Of a stretch of DNA of 64,000 bases, positions 24,468 to 33,554 are shown piece by piece. The stretch is from positions 1 to 64,000 of the forward strand of contig NZ_AUCA01000009.1 of assembly GCF_000429525.1 (NCBI RefSeq). The letters are read 5' to 3'. The DNA is from Alicyclobacillus contaminans DSM 17975. Its GTDB lineage: Bacteria > Bacillota > Bacilli > Alicyclobacillales > Alicyclobacillaceae. Each line of letters opens with the position of its first letter. The stretch's first letter is position 1. The position numbers and the translations under genes were made by a program. A model generated the notes under the pieces. The model saw nothing but the letters and a program-made list of their open reading frames with translations. It had not been told where the DNA came from and made no database searches.

Positions 24468-25991
24468 ATGACCCCGATACAGGAGAGCCTGTTGCAGCTC
24501 ATCACGGAAACTTCGACCAATTTGCCGCCGGATGTTCGGCGGGCCATCAAACGCGCGCAGATTCAGGAAGAACTCGGATCGCGCGCGGCGTTGGCCCTCA
24601 ACACCATCGTTGACAACATCGTCTCCGCAGAGGAAGACGTGCAGCCCATCTGTCAGGACACGGGCATGCCGACGTTTTATGTCAAGTGTCCCGTGGGGTA
24701 CAACCAACTGCAGTTGGAGCGGGACATTCGCACCGCGGTGGAAGAAGCCACCCGGCGCGGTGTGCTTCGGCCGAACTCGGTCGATCCGCTCACCGGCAAA
24801 AACTCCGGCAACAACCTGGGCCCCGGCACGCCGGTGATTCACTTCCACCAATGGGAGCGAGATGACGTGGACATCCGCCTCATCCTCAAGGGAGGCGGAT
24901 GCGAGAACAAGAACATCCAGTACGCGCTGCCGACGGAACTGCCTGGACTGGGCCGGGCCGGACGCGATCTCGACGGCATCCGCAAGTGCATTCTGCACGC
25001 GGTGTACCAGGCGCAGGGCCAGGGATGCAGCGCGGGATTCATCGGCGTCGGGATTGGCGGAGATCGGACGACGGGCTACGAGTTGGCGAAACAACAGCTG
25101 TTCCGTCCGGTCGACGACACGAATCCGAACGAGACCCTGGCGGCGTTGGAGCAGTACATTCTGGAGAAAGCCAATCAGTTGGAGATTGGCACCATGGGCT
25201 TCGGCGGCAAGGTGACGCTGCTCGGCTGCAAGATTGGCGTCATGAACCGCATCCCCGCGAGCTTCTACGTATCCGTGGCCTACAATTGCTGGGCTTTCCG
25301 GCGCCTCGGCATTGTGGTGGACGCGAACACCGGCGAGATCAAGCAGTGGCTGTACCGCGACCATGAGGAGCGGTTGGAGCGGCCGACGGGCGGCTTCGAC
25401 ATGAGCCGGGCCGTGGTGCTTCAGGCGCCGATTTCGGAAGAGCAAATTCGCCAATTGAAAGTGGGCGACGTGGTGGTCATTCGCGGGGAGATTCACACGG
25501 GCCGCGACGAACTGCACAAGTATCTGATGAAGCACGATGCACCGGTCAATCTGCAGGGCGGCATCATTTATCACTGCGGACCGGTGATGCTCAAGGACGA
25601 CGAGGGCAACTGGCAGGTCAAAGCGGCGGGTCCAACCACCAGTTCTCGGGAAGAGCCTTATCAGGCGGACATCATCGAGAAGTTCGGAATCCGCGCGGTG
25701 ATTGGCAAAGGCGGCATGGGACCGAAAACGTTGGCCGGTCTGCAGAAGTCAGGCGCGGTGTATCTGAACGCCATCGGCGGCGCGGCACAGTACTATGCGC
25801 GCTGCGTGAAGAAGGTGAACGGCGTTGACCTGTTGGACGAGTTCGGCGTGCCGGAAGCGATGTGGCACCTCGAGGTGGACAACTTTGCGGCGATTGTGAC
25901 GATGGACGCCCACGGCAACAGCCTGCACAAGGATGTCGCGGACGAATCCATGGTCAAGCTGGAAGACCTGAAGGAACCGGTGTTCGCCTGA
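24468..25991 (+). CDS. Class I fumarate hydratase (iron-sulfur), fused alpha-beta form
   Basis: A 507-aa oxygen-sensitive fumarase converting fumarate to malate in the TCA cycle. The frame is open upstream to 24192, but ATG 24468 with GAGAGGAGATGG upstream fits the family start. A 4Fe-4S ligand is C62 in VQPICQDTGMPTF. Other marks are GKNSGNNLGPGTPVIHF, ILKGGGCENKN and GIGGDRTTGYELAKQQL, and in the beta part GEIHTGRDELHKYL, GPTTSSREEPYQADII and GKGGMGPKT. A single chain carrying both parts is typical of Fum A/B-type enzymes and some Firmicutes. A terminator-like hairpin follows. Confidence 0.93.
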   Translation: MTPIQESLLQLITETSTNLPPDVRRAIKRAQIQEELGSRAALALNTIVDNIVSAEEDVQPICQDTGMPTFYVKCPVGYNQLQLERDIRTAVEEATRRGVLRPNSVDPLTGKNSGNNLGPGTPVIHFHQWERDDVDIRLILKGGGCENKNIQYALPTELPGLGRAGRDLDGIRKCILHAVYQAQGQGCSAGFIGVGIGGDRTTGYELAKQQLFRPVDDTNPNETLAALEQYILEKANQLEIGTMGFGGKVTLLGCKIGVMNRIPASFYVSVAYNCWAFRRLGIVVDANTGEIKQWLYRDHEERLERPTGGFDMSRAVVLQAPISEEQIRQLKVGDVVVIRGEIHTGRDELHKYLMKHDAPVNLQGGIIYHCGPVMLKDDEGNWQVKAAGPTTSSREEPYQADIIEKFGIRAVIGKGGMGPKTLAGLQKSGAVYLNAIGGAAQYYARCVKKVNGVDLLDEFGVPEAMWHLEVDNFAAIVTMDAHGNSLHKDVADESMVKLEDLKEPVFA

Positions 25992-26033
25992 ACGGACGTA
26001 CACATCCGTCGGGGGTTCGACGGAAATGCAAAC

Positions 26034-26074
26034 AGCCGCCTGGCTTCAGCCGATGCTGGAGCGGGCGGCTATTT
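26034..26074 (+). terminator. Hairpin terminator after fumarase
   Basis: AGCCGCC (26034-26040) pairs with GGGCGGCT (26063-26070), followed by ATTTGTTGTCATTTT. Moderate stem with a structured 22-nt loop. Confidence 0.6.
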
Positions 26075-26101
26075 GTTGTCATTTTGGGCCTTCGCCGGAC
26101 T

Positions 26102-26212
26102 TCACCAGTGGACGTACTGCCCGAACAACGCCACGGCGACGACCACCACAATCAGGGCGATGAACACCATGGAATACGTTCCGTTGGGACGCGGATCCTG
26201 TTTTTCGGTCAC
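26102..26212 (-). CDS. Single-helix small membrane protein, possibly cytochrome oxidase subunit IIa-like
   Basis: A 36-aa peptide from GTG 26212, 8 nt after GGAGG; an ATG at 26227 is also in frame. A charged N-terminus with PRPNGTYS precedes one transmembrane helix, MVFIALIVVVVAVALFG, and a short tail QYVHW. The PxGT motif followed by one helix is what I remember of the cytochrome ba3 oxidase subunit IIa family, but that family normally sits beside coxB/coxA and none is here. It is oriented tail-to-tail with fumarase. Treat the function as a guess; that it is a real small ORF is more secure. Confidence 0.5.
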   Translation of the reverse strand: MTEKQDPRPNGTYSMVFIALIVVVVAVALFGQYVHW

Positions 26213-26284
26213 GCGGCAATCCTCCATCTCTGCGCAATTGGGGATAGTGTCTGCGAAGGCGCAAAAACCATGCGTCGCCGGGAT

Positions 26285-27628
26285 TCAGTCGTGCCGAGAC
26301 CGTGTGCCGCGAACCTTGGTCAGGAGACTGCGCACCACTTCCAGGTACGGTCGAAAGTCGGACCTGCGGACGAGCCACACGGTGTGCCCCGGCTGACCGG
26401 TGGAGTAGCGAAACCACCACACGTAGGTGATGAACGACACGAGCGAAGACAGGGTCGTTGCCACCGCAACCGTCACCAGTGGCGGACAGACGTGCCAGAG
26501 CGCCCAGATGAGCAGTCCGTTCACCCCAATGTAGAAAACATTCATCACGACCGCCCGGAAGGGTTGGCCAAGGGAGTTGGTGAAGTATTGCATGATGACG
26601 GATCCTCCCGCTCTCAGTACATAACCGGGCAGCAGGATGAGAAATGGGACAATGGCTCCGTAGTACTTCGGGCCGAAGGCGAGCACCAACAGCCAGGGGA
26701 ACGTCACCATCATGACGGCGGCCGCGAGCGAAGACGACAGCAGGGTCTGCCGGGTGGACGACTGCGTCACGGCGATGGCGTCCTCCCTGGATCCCCCCGT
26801 CATTCGCGCGAACACCAACTGGATGATGGACCCGGACAGGTTGTTCAGGACCTCCGCCATGACCAGGGCGATGCCGTACACGCTGAGGATGTCTTTGTTC
26901 GAGGCCAGGCACCAGTATCCCACGTTTCGGGCGATATTGCTGGTACCCTGGGCTGCGGCGGACCATCCGCCGTAGTTCAATGTCCCTGCCAATTCGCGCA
27001 GCGACACGCGCCAGCGCAGGATGCCCGCGTGGCGAAGATGCCGGTAGGTGATAATCATGGTGAGGCCGACGGCCACCGCAAAGCTGACAATCCAGAGATT
27101 GTACGTCCAACTCAGCTTTGCAGCTTCGGACAGATGTCTGTCCAGCCAAAGCGGGATGTAGAGCAAGAGGAACAAGAGCGGCTGGGCCAGGTTCATGCGG
27201 TTGAGCCAGGATTGTTCATCCATCGCGTTCAAAATCCGCGAACCGTATCCGTAGATGAACGTGAATCCCATCGCCAGCAGCGCAAAGAACCAGATGCGGG
27301 AGATGTGCGCGACCGGCAGTGGCACAACAAACAGCAGGGCGGCGGCCAGCCAGGTGAGCGCGCTGACGGTGTACACCAAAAAATTGCCTGCCTGTACCAC
27401 CGCCACGGTCTCCTGCGGCCGCTTCCGGAGCGCGAACGCGTAGTAATTCATGAATCCTCCGAAGATGGTGTTCCCCGTTTGTTGATAAGATCCGGCCAAT
27501 TGAAATTCGCCGCGGTCCGGCCGATTCAATCCGTGCGCCACAATGGCGCTGCTGACGAAGAGAATCAGGGAATTGACCGCTTTATAAAGAAACGTGAAAA
27601 ACAACAGTTTTCGACGAGACGCAGGCAT
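26285..27628 (-). CDS. Oligosaccharide flippase family membrane protein
   Basis: A 447-aa polytopic protein with about 12-14 hydrophobic segments, of the Wzx/polysaccharide-synthase type within the MOP exporter superfamily. It starts LLFFTFLYKAVNSLILFVSSAIVA with later marks LNYGGWSAAAQGTSNIARNVG and FGPKYYGAIVPFLILLPGYV. Such proteins move lipid-linked glycans across the membrane. No glycosyltransferase or polysaccharide cluster surrounds it, so the substrate cannot be suggested. ATG 27628 has only a weak GGAG at 11 nt. Confidence 0.85.
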   Translation of the reverse strand: MPASRRKLLFFTFLYKAVNSLILFVSSAIVAHGLNRPDRGEFQLAGSYQQTGNTIFGGFMNYYAFALRKRPQETVAVVQAGNFLVYTVSALTWLAAALLFVVPLPVAHISRIWFFALLAMGFTFIYGYGSRILNAMDEQSWLNRMNLAQPLLFLLLYIPLWLDRHLSEAAKLSWTYNLWIVSFAVAVGLTMIITYRHLRHAGILRWRVSLRELAGTLNYGGWSAAAQGTSNIARNVGYWCLASNKDILSVYGIALVMAEVLNNLSGSIIQLVFARMTGGSREDAIAVTQSSTRQTLLSSSLAAAVMMVTFPWLLVLAFGPKYYGAIVPFLILLPGYVLRAGGSVIMQYFTNSLGQPFRAVVMNVFYIGVNGLLIWALWHVCPPLVTVAVATTLSSLVSFITYVWWFRYSTGQPGHTVWLVRRSDFRPYLEVVRSLLTKVRGTRSRHD

Positions 27629-27927
27629 ACTTCATTCAACTCCAGTGTGAGCATCTGAGGGAAAGGCTGCCCGGATTGCGCGCGAACGCATTCCGAAAAG
27701 AACCGCGCCATCCTCGGATGGACGGCGCATCCTTTGTAACTATGTCGAATCCGAATTGGGTCCGTCAAGTGGAATTCATCGTTTCCGATTCGCCGGAAGA
27801 GACCCTCGGTCCGCACACACTTCATGGAATTGGGGCAGTGTGGTAAAATCCAGGCAATTACGGAGGCGGAAATGGGACAGATGCCGCTCGAAACGACGCC
27901 ACGGGCGGATGAAGGAGGCAATCGTGG
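27629..27927 (+). promoter_or_regulatory. Intergenic region with a promoter for the phosphorylase-deaminase gene
   Basis: The 299 nt between divergent genes hold no supported ORF. A candidate sigma-A promoter is TTCATG (27821-27826), 17-nt spacer, TAAAAT (27844-27849), with TGG just before the -10 making an extended element. It would start transcription about 70 nt before the GTG. AAGGAGG for the fusion gene lies at its right end. A promoter for the flippase gene should also be here but was not identified. Confidence 0.5.
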
Positions 27928-29694
27928 GTGCGTGTTGTCGAACTGATTGAGAAAAAGCGAGCTGGGAAGGCTCTGACCGCATCGGAGATTCACAATCTGA
28001 TTGCGGCCTATACAGAAGGGAACGTTCCGGACTATCAGATGAGTGCTTTCGCCATGGCTGTCTGTTGGCGGGGGATGACCGCCGCTGAAACGGCCGCGTT
28101 GACGGAGGCCATGGCGAAATCAGGCCAGCAGTTGGACCTGTCGGCGATTCCCGGCGTGAAGGTGGACAAGCACAGCACCGGCGGCGTGGGGGACAAGACG
28201 ACCTTGGTGCTCGGCCCGCTGGTGGCCGCAGTCGGCGTGCCGGTGGCCAAAATGTCGGGCCGCGGTCTCGGCCATACCGGAGGAACCATTGACAAGCTGG
28301 AGTCCATTCCCGGCTTTCGAGCCGACCTGTCGATGGAGGATTTTCTCGAACAGGTGCGGCGGATTGGCATCGCTGTGGCTGGCCAGACGCACGACCTCGC
28401 GCCGGCGGACAAAGCGTTGTACGCGCTGCGGGATGTCACCGGAACGGTATCGTCCATTCCGCTCATTGCCAGTTCCATCATGAGCAAGAAGCTGGCGAGC
28501 GGCGCGGACGCCATCGTGCTGGATGTCAAGGTGGGCGAAGGGGCTTTCATGAAAAGTCGGCTGGAAGCGCGACACCTGGCGGAAACCATGGTCCGCATCG
28601 GACAGGCGGCGGGCCGGCGCACGGTGGCGCTGCTGACCGCCATGGATCAACCGCTCGGCCAGGCGGTGGGAAACGCGCTGGAAGTGCGGGAGGCCATTGC
28701 CACGCTGAAAGGCGCAGGGCCTCGGGACCTTCGGGAACTGTGTCTGGCGCTCGGCAGTCACATGGTGGTGTCGGCCGGGCGGGCGGACGATGAACGGGCG
28801 GCGCGTTCCCTGCTGGAGCAGGCCTTGGCGAGCGGTGCCGCACTGGCGAAATTCAAAGAGTTCGTGGCCGCGCAGGGAGGTAATCCGGCGGTGGCGGAGG
28901 AACCCGACCTGCTGCCGACAGCGCCGGTAATCCACCGGGTGACGGCGCCAAGGGGCGGCGTGATTCGCCGGATCCACGCGGAGGCGGTGGGCCTCGTGGC
29001 GATGCGCCTGGGCGCGGGCCGCGCCAAACGGGACGACGTCATCGATCCGGCCGTTGGCATTGTGCTGACGCGAAAGGCGGGCGAACCCGTGAAACCGGGA
29101 GAGCCGATTGCGGAAATTCACGCGCAGACCGCCGCGGCGGCCGCGGCGGCGGAACAAGAACTGTTGGCGGCTGTGGAGATTTTCGATGGTGCGGCTTTTG
29201 AAGATGCGCTCATCTTGGATGTGGTCAAACCAGGGGGGGCAGGCCAGGACGAGCATGCGGCGCAAGCTTTGGTGACCGCCGCGCGCGAGGCGATGGCAGG
29301 GGCGTACGTGCCGTACTCGCAGTTCGCCGTCGGTGCGGCGCTTCGGCTGGATACCGGCGAGGTGGTCGTCGGCGCCAATGTGGAGAACGCGTCCTACGGC
29401 TTGACCAACTGCGCGGAACGCACCGCAATCTTCAAATATGTCACATCCGGTGCGCGGGCGCGCGGTGAGCGCGTGGTCGAGGTGGCCGTGGTCGCGGACA
29501 GCGAGGGTCCGGTGGCACCGTGCGGCGCCTGTCGGCAGGTGTTGGCGGAGTTCTGCGCCGCCGATACGCCGGTGCACCTCGCGAATCTGAATGGGCAGAT
29601 CCGCCGCACGACCGTGGGGGAACTCTTGCCCTGCGCGTTCGACGCGGGGCAAATGAACGTGGATAGAACGACGGGCATGGGGATTCGCGAATGA
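27928..29694 (+). CDS. Pyrimidine-nucleoside phosphorylase fused to cytidine deaminase
   Basis: A 588-aa two-domain enzyme starting at GTG 27928 after GAAGGAGG. Residues 1 to about 435 form a complete pyrimidine-nucleoside phosphorylase: VKVDKHSTGGVGDKTT (phosphate site), MSGRGLGHTGGTIDKLESIP, SSIMSKKLASGADAIVLDVK and VGLVAMRLGAGRAKRDD. From about 445 a cytidine deaminase follows with zinc ligands C495, C532 and C535 and the proton-shuttle E497, in NCAERTAIF and PCGACRQVL. Both halves retain all expected catalytic residues. The enzyme would deaminate (deoxy)cytidine to (deoxy)uridine and then phosphorolyse it to uracil and (deoxy)ribose-1-phosphate. In most Bacilli these are separate pdp and cdd genes. 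Confidence 0.93.
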   Translation: MRVVELIEKKRAGKALTASEIHNLIAAYTEGNVPDYQMSAFAMAVCWRGMTAAETAALTEAMAKSGQQLDLSAIPGVKVDKHSTGGVGDKTTLVLGPLVAAVGVPVAKMSGRGLGHTGGTIDKLESIPGFRADLSMEDFLEQVRRIGIAVAGQTHDLAPADKALYALRDVTGTVSSIPLIASSIMSKKLASGADAIVLDVKVGEGAFMKSRLEARHLAETMVRIGQAAGRRTVALLTAMDQPLGQAVGNALEVREAIATLKGAGPRDLRELCLALGSHMVVSAGRADDERAARSLLEQALASGAALAKFKEFVAAQGGNPAVAEEPDLLPTAPVIHRVTAPRGGVIRRIHAEAVGLVAMRLGAGRAKRDDVIDPAVGIVLTRKAGEPVKPGEPIAEIHAQTAAAAAAAEQELLAAVEIFDGAAFEDALILDVVKPGGAGQDEHAAQALVTAAREAMAGAYVPYSQFAVGAALRLDTGEVVVGANVENASYGLTNCAERTAIFKYVTSGARARGERVVEVAVVADSEGPVAPCGACRQVLAEFCAADTPVHLANLNGQIRRTTVGELLPCAFDAGQMNVDRTTGMGIRE

Positions 29695-29740
29695 GCGTAT
29701 CTTGTACACAGAAGGCAACAGCCAATAGGAGGATTCGAAG

Positions 29741-31588
29741 ATGAGACTAGGATATGGAATCCGTTCAGCGCAGAGTCAGCAGGTGTCGCAGGGCGGAGGG
29801 CTGCCGTCTCGTCAGGACATTGCGGCGGAGTTTCAGTGGCGGCTCGAAGATATGTACGCTTCCAACGAGGCGTGGCAACAGGATGTGGATGCGGTCGGGG
29901 GCTTGGCCGCATCCTTGCAGGAACTGCAGGGCAAAGTGGGAGAGTCCGCTGAAAATCTGCATCGGGCCCTGTCTCTGCAGGACCAATTGGAGGAGCGTTT
30001 ATCGAAGATTTACGCATACGCGCGAATGCGCCGCGACGAAGACAATACCAATGCGACTTATCAGGCCATGGCCGACCAGGCCATGTCACTCTGGGTGCAG
30101 ACGGAGAGCGCGAAAGCGTTCCTCGTCCCGGAGATCTTGCAGATTCCGAATGAACGCATCCACGCGTTTCTGGACGCACACGAGCCGCTTCAGTTGTTTC
30201 GGTTTGAACTGGAGGAACTGCTGCGCCAGAAGCCGCATGTGTTGTCTGCGGAGCAGGAGGCATTGCTGGCGGCGGCTGGCGAGATGGCGAGCGCGCCGCA
30301 ACAGATTTTTACGATGTTCAACAATGCGGACATGAAGTTTCCGACCATTCAGGACGAGTCGGGGCGAGACGTGGAACTGACCCACGGGCGCTACATTCAG
30401 TTTTTGGAGAGTAAAGTCCAGTCTGTGCGCAAAGCCGCCTTTGACGCCATGTACAGCACGTACGGGAAACACCGGAACACGCTGGCGGCCATTTACGCCG
30501 CGAGCGTCAAGAAGGATGTCTTTTACGCGCGCGTCAGAAACTACGAATCGGCGCTGCAGGCATCGCTGGATGACGACAATGTTCCGGTGTCGGTGTACGA
30601 CAACCTGCTGAAGGCGGTTCACGAATCCCTGCCGCAGCTGCACAAGTACCTCGAACTGCGCAAGCGCGCACTCGGATTGGATGCGCTGCACATGTACGAT
30701 TTGTACACCCCGATGGTTGGAGACGTGGACATGACGATGGATTATCCGCAGGCGGTGGAGGTGGTCCAGCGCGCCATCGCGCCGCTCGGTGCGGAATATC
30801 AGCGGATTGCCAGCGAAGGACTGCAGAGCGGCTGGGTGGATGTGTACGAGACCAAGGGCAAGACCAGCGGTGCATACTCGTGGGGGGCGTATGGCGTTCA
30901 TCCGTACATTCTGTTGAACTATCAGGGGCGGCTGGACGACGTGTTCACACTGGCTCACGAGCTTGGGCACGCCATGCACACGTATCTGTCCAATCAACAT
31001 CAACCGCACGTCTACGCGTCCTACACCATTTTCGTTGCGGAGGTGGCGTCCACCTGCAACGAGGCGCTGCTCACGCATCACCTGCTGCAGACAACGGACA
31101 ACCAGCGCATACGGGCCTATCTGCTGAACCACCACCTGGAAAGCATCCGCGCCACCCTGTTCCGGCAAACGATGTTTGCTGAGTTTGAAAAACTGACGCA
31201 CGAGCATGTCGAGGCGGGCGGATCGCTCACACCGGAGTGGCTGTGCGAGACGTATTATCATCTGAATCAGCAGTACTACGGGGCCGTCTGCACGGTGGAC
31301 GAGGATATCGCCATGGAGTGGGCGAGAATCCCTCACTTCTACACGCCGTTTTACGTTTACAAATACGCCACGGGAATTTCTGCGGCGACCGCGCTGTCGC
31401 AGCGGATTTTGACGGAAGGGCAGTCGGCGGTGGAACAGTACCTCGGATTCTTGAAGAGCGGGCGCAGCGACTACCCCATCGCACTGCTGAAGAGAGCCGG
31501 CGTCGACATGGAGTCTCCCGAGCCGGTTCGAACGACGCTCGAGTTGTTCGGAACCATGGTCGACGAACTGGCGGGCCTGCTGTCGTAA
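29741..31588 (+). CDS. pepF: Oligoendopeptidase F (M3 family)
   Basis: A 615-aa cytoplasmic zinc peptidase from ATG 29741 with AGGAGGA upstream. The M3 active site HELGHAMH is near residues 406-413; FVAEVASTCNEALL, about 25 residues later, supplies the third zinc ligand. The N-terminal part is helical and typical (FQWRLEDMYASNEAW, YTYGKHRNTLA-like region near 240). Length is the usual 600 aa. PepF cleaves short peptides, and could process those imported by the Opp system encoded at 45.8-53.8 kb. It lies 46 nt after the fusion gene. Confidence 0.94.
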   Translation: MRLGYGIRSAQSQQVSQGGGLPSRQDIAAEFQWRLEDMYASNEAWQQDVDAVGGLAASLQELQGKVGESAENLHRALSLQDQLEERLSKIYAYARMRRDEDNTNATYQAMADQAMSLWVQTESAKAFLVPEILQIPNERIHAFLDAHEPLQLFRFELEELLRQKPHVLSAEQEALLAAAGEMASAPQQIFTMFNNADMKFPTIQDESGRDVELTHGRYIQFLESKVQSVRKAAFDAMYSTYGKHRNTLAAIYAASVKKDVFYARVRNYESALQASLDDDNVPVSVYDNLLKAVHESLPQLHKYLELRKRALGLDALHMYDLYTPMVGDVDMTMDYPQAVEVVQRAIAPLGAEYQRIASEGLQSGWVDVYETKGKTSGAYSWGAYGVHPYILLNYQGRLDDVFTLAHELGHAMHTYLSNQHQPHVYASYTIFVAEVASTCNEALLTHHLLQTTDNQRIRAYLLNHHLESIRATLFRQTMFAEFEKLTHEHVEAGGSLTPEWLCETYYHLNQQYYGAVCTVDEDIAMEWARIPHFYTPFYVYKYATGISAATALSQRILTEGQSAVEQYLGFLKSGRSDYPIALLKRAGVDMESPEPVRTTLELFGTMVDELAGLLS

Positions 31589-31621
31589 CCACCCGTCCGG
31601 TCAACAGAGGGGAGGAAAACC

Positions 31622-32377
31622 GTGTCAGGTGTGGCCTGGGTCCGCAAGGCGGTGATGGGGGTGTCGGTGGGCGTTGGCGTGGTCGGCCTGGCACTGGCCA
31701 TCGCCTATCGCATGGCGCACCACTCCATCCCGTTGTGGGATGAAACCGTGACGGTCTACGGTTTGATATTCTCTATGTTTCTCGGCTTCGATGTCTTGGC
31801 CAGAGAACTGGGACGCGCTCGGATGTCCAACGGCAGGCGGCCTCTCGTCGTTCGTTCAGATGCAGCGCTCACGGCGCCGGGGCGTCCGGTTGTGCGCCTG
31901 GTTCGAGCCACCGATGCAACGAGGGCGTCGTCCCTGGCAACTCTGGTGGAGGCATGCCTGGCGGAAGTATCCGCATTGGAAGGGCGGCCCCCGTTGCCGG
32001 AGGCCATCGTGCACTGGCTCGGGCAACCACTGGACCAATGGGTGGCGCAGGATGGTGCGCACCCGTTCCTGGTGATGGCGGACGGGACAGCGGTCGGCTG
32101 TCTTTTGGTGAGCGCCGAGGAAGGGAGTTACCGCATTGCGCTCGTCTATGTCAAACCCGGATATCGCCGTCGTGGCATCGCCTCCGCGGCCATGGCGCAG
32201 ACCGAAACGTGGATTGCCCTGTTGGCGCCGGAAGTGCTGCTTTGCGCCGACACCACTTCCGCCAATGCCCGCGCCATTCGGTTCTGGCAATCCTGTGGAT
32301 TTCAGTGGGAAGCGGCTGCGACGCCTCGGCACCCGATGTTGGTGAAGCGGGTGGGTGGCGCGCCGATGGGCTCTTAA
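31622..32377 (+). CDS. Membrane-anchored GNAT acetyltransferase
   Basis: A 251-aa protein from GTG 31622 with GGGGAGG upstream, 33 nt after pepF. Residues 8-26 (RKAVMGVSVGVGVVGLALA) and 47-59 form two hydrophobic segments. From residue 90 a GNAT domain follows: VRLVRATDATRASSLATLVE, then IALVYVKPGYRRRGIASAAM (motif A), and ANARAIRFWQSCGFQWEA at the end. The N-terminal membrane hairpin on a GNAT domain is unusual. The substrate is unknown. Confidence 0.8.
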   Translation: MSGVAWVRKAVMGVSVGVGVVGLALAIAYRMAHHSIPLWDETVTVYGLIFSMFLGFDVLARELGRARMSNGRRPLVVRSDAALTAPGRPVVRLVRATDATRASSLATLVEACLAEVSALEGRPPLPEAIVHWLGQPLDQWVAQDGAHPFLVMADGTAVGCLLVSAEEGSYRIALVYVKPGYRRRGIASAAMAQTETWIALLAPEVLLCADTTSANARAIRFWQSCGFQWEAAATPRHPMLVKRVGGAPMGS

Positions 32378-32457
32378 TACAGGGCGACACCCGCTTTCCC
32401 CCGGCCCTCGGCCGACGCGTTTCTGCGGAACGGTGTGCCGTCCGGTGCCTCGTTGGA

Positions 32458-33261
32458 TTATTCGCGCAGCATGGGGGCCATCGGAGGCCGCTGTGCGTGA
32501 TGGGACGTGGCCTCGTGCAGGGTGTCGAACAGGGCGGGGCCCGCCTCGCGCAACGGCGTCATCCCGCATTCGGTCACGCCGCCGGGAACACACACCTTTG
32601 TGATGATATCCTGGATCGTCACGCCGCTTTGTAACAACTGTGCGAGGCCAACGACGGTGGACGTCAGCAGGTGTTCCGCCTGAACTCGGGTTAGACGGCC
32701 GGTGCGCTCTGCCGCTTCAGCCCAAAGCTGCAGCAGATATGCGATGAACGCCGGTCCGCAGCTGGTCAGATCACTCGCCACGCGCAGTTGATCTTCGGCA
32801 ACCACAAAAGGCGTTGCGATGCGCCGAAATACGTGGTCCAAGAATACTTGTTGATCCGGTGTCAGAGATGGGCCGTGGGAGACGAGCAGGATGCCGCTGC
32901 GCACCGATTGCACAATGCTGGGGATGACCTTGGCCACGCCCGCGTCGGTGCAGGATTCGAGTTGGCTGCACGGCAGGGTGCTGATGGTCGGTACGAGATA
33001 CTGACGGCAGGACAGGCGGGGGCCGATGTCCTCCAAAATGGAAATTCCCTCTCCGGACTTGGTACATAAAAACACCACATCCACCGCGTCGGCCACGGCG
33101 GCTTCGTTCGGCAAGACGTAGATGCGTTGCCATGCGTCCGCCAGGGCATGCGCCTTGCCAATGGTGCGGTTGTACACGTATACTTCCGTGTCCGGGCATT
33201 CTGCGAACGCTTTGGCCAACATTCCGCCAATGTTTCCAGTGCCAATGACACCAATGCGCAT
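32458..33261 (-). CDS. comER: ComER-like pyrroline-5-carboxylate reductase family protein
   Basis: A 267-aa NADP-binding protein. ATG 33261 is chosen from GGAGGGA upstream; the frame extends to 33297 without a site. The Rossmann motif is MRIGVIGTGNIGGMLAKAF, and the C-terminal helical domain retains TSCGPAFIAYLLQLWAEAA and CVPGGVTECGM. It matches the late competence operon protein ComER of Bacilli, a ProC paralogue with links to sporulation timing and biofilm formation in some species. The comEA/comEC genes are not adjacent here. True ProC is an alternative, but the ComER spacing of the P-G-G-V-T-E motif fits better. Confidence 0.75.
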   Translation of the reverse strand: MRIGVIGTGNIGGMLAKAFAECPDTEVYVYNRTIGKAHALADAWQRIYVLPNEAAVADAVDVVFLCTKSGEGISILEDIGPRLSCRQYLVPTISTLPCSQLESCTDAGVAKVIPSIVQSVRSGILLVSHGPSLTPDQQVFLDHVFRRIATPFVVAEDQLRVASDLTSCGPAFIAYLLQLWAEAAERTGRLTRVQAEHLLTSTVVGLAQLLQSGVTIQDIITKVCVPGGVTECGMTPLREAGPALFDTLHEATSHHAQRPPMAPMLRE

Positions 33262-33554
33262 AATTTTCCCTCCAAATCGGTCGAACATAGACCTCACCTA
33301 TCTCGCGCCAGTCGGCTCCTCCTTTTTGCTCTCACTCCCGCAGCGCCGGTCAATGCTTACTGTATGTGTATTCAAGGGCGCTAGATTTGCGCACCGAAAA
33401 CGAACTTCCACCCCGAGGCGAAAGTTTTCTCCGGACGCTGCATACTGTGGAAAGGAGGTATCGAGCAGGAAATATGCCAACGACATCGAAATTACGAAAT
33501 GTGTTAAGAAAATGATGTAATTTGATGACACTGATGTGAACCGAGGGGACACCG
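33262..33554. other. Divergent intergenic region between comER and rpoN
   Basis: About 293 nt that should contain promoters for both genes. An AT-rich segment near 33475-33535 precedes rpoN, with GAGGGGAC just before its ATG. No strong promoter pair, ComK box (AAAAN5TTTT) or hairpin was recognised. No supported ORF. Confidence 0.4.
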
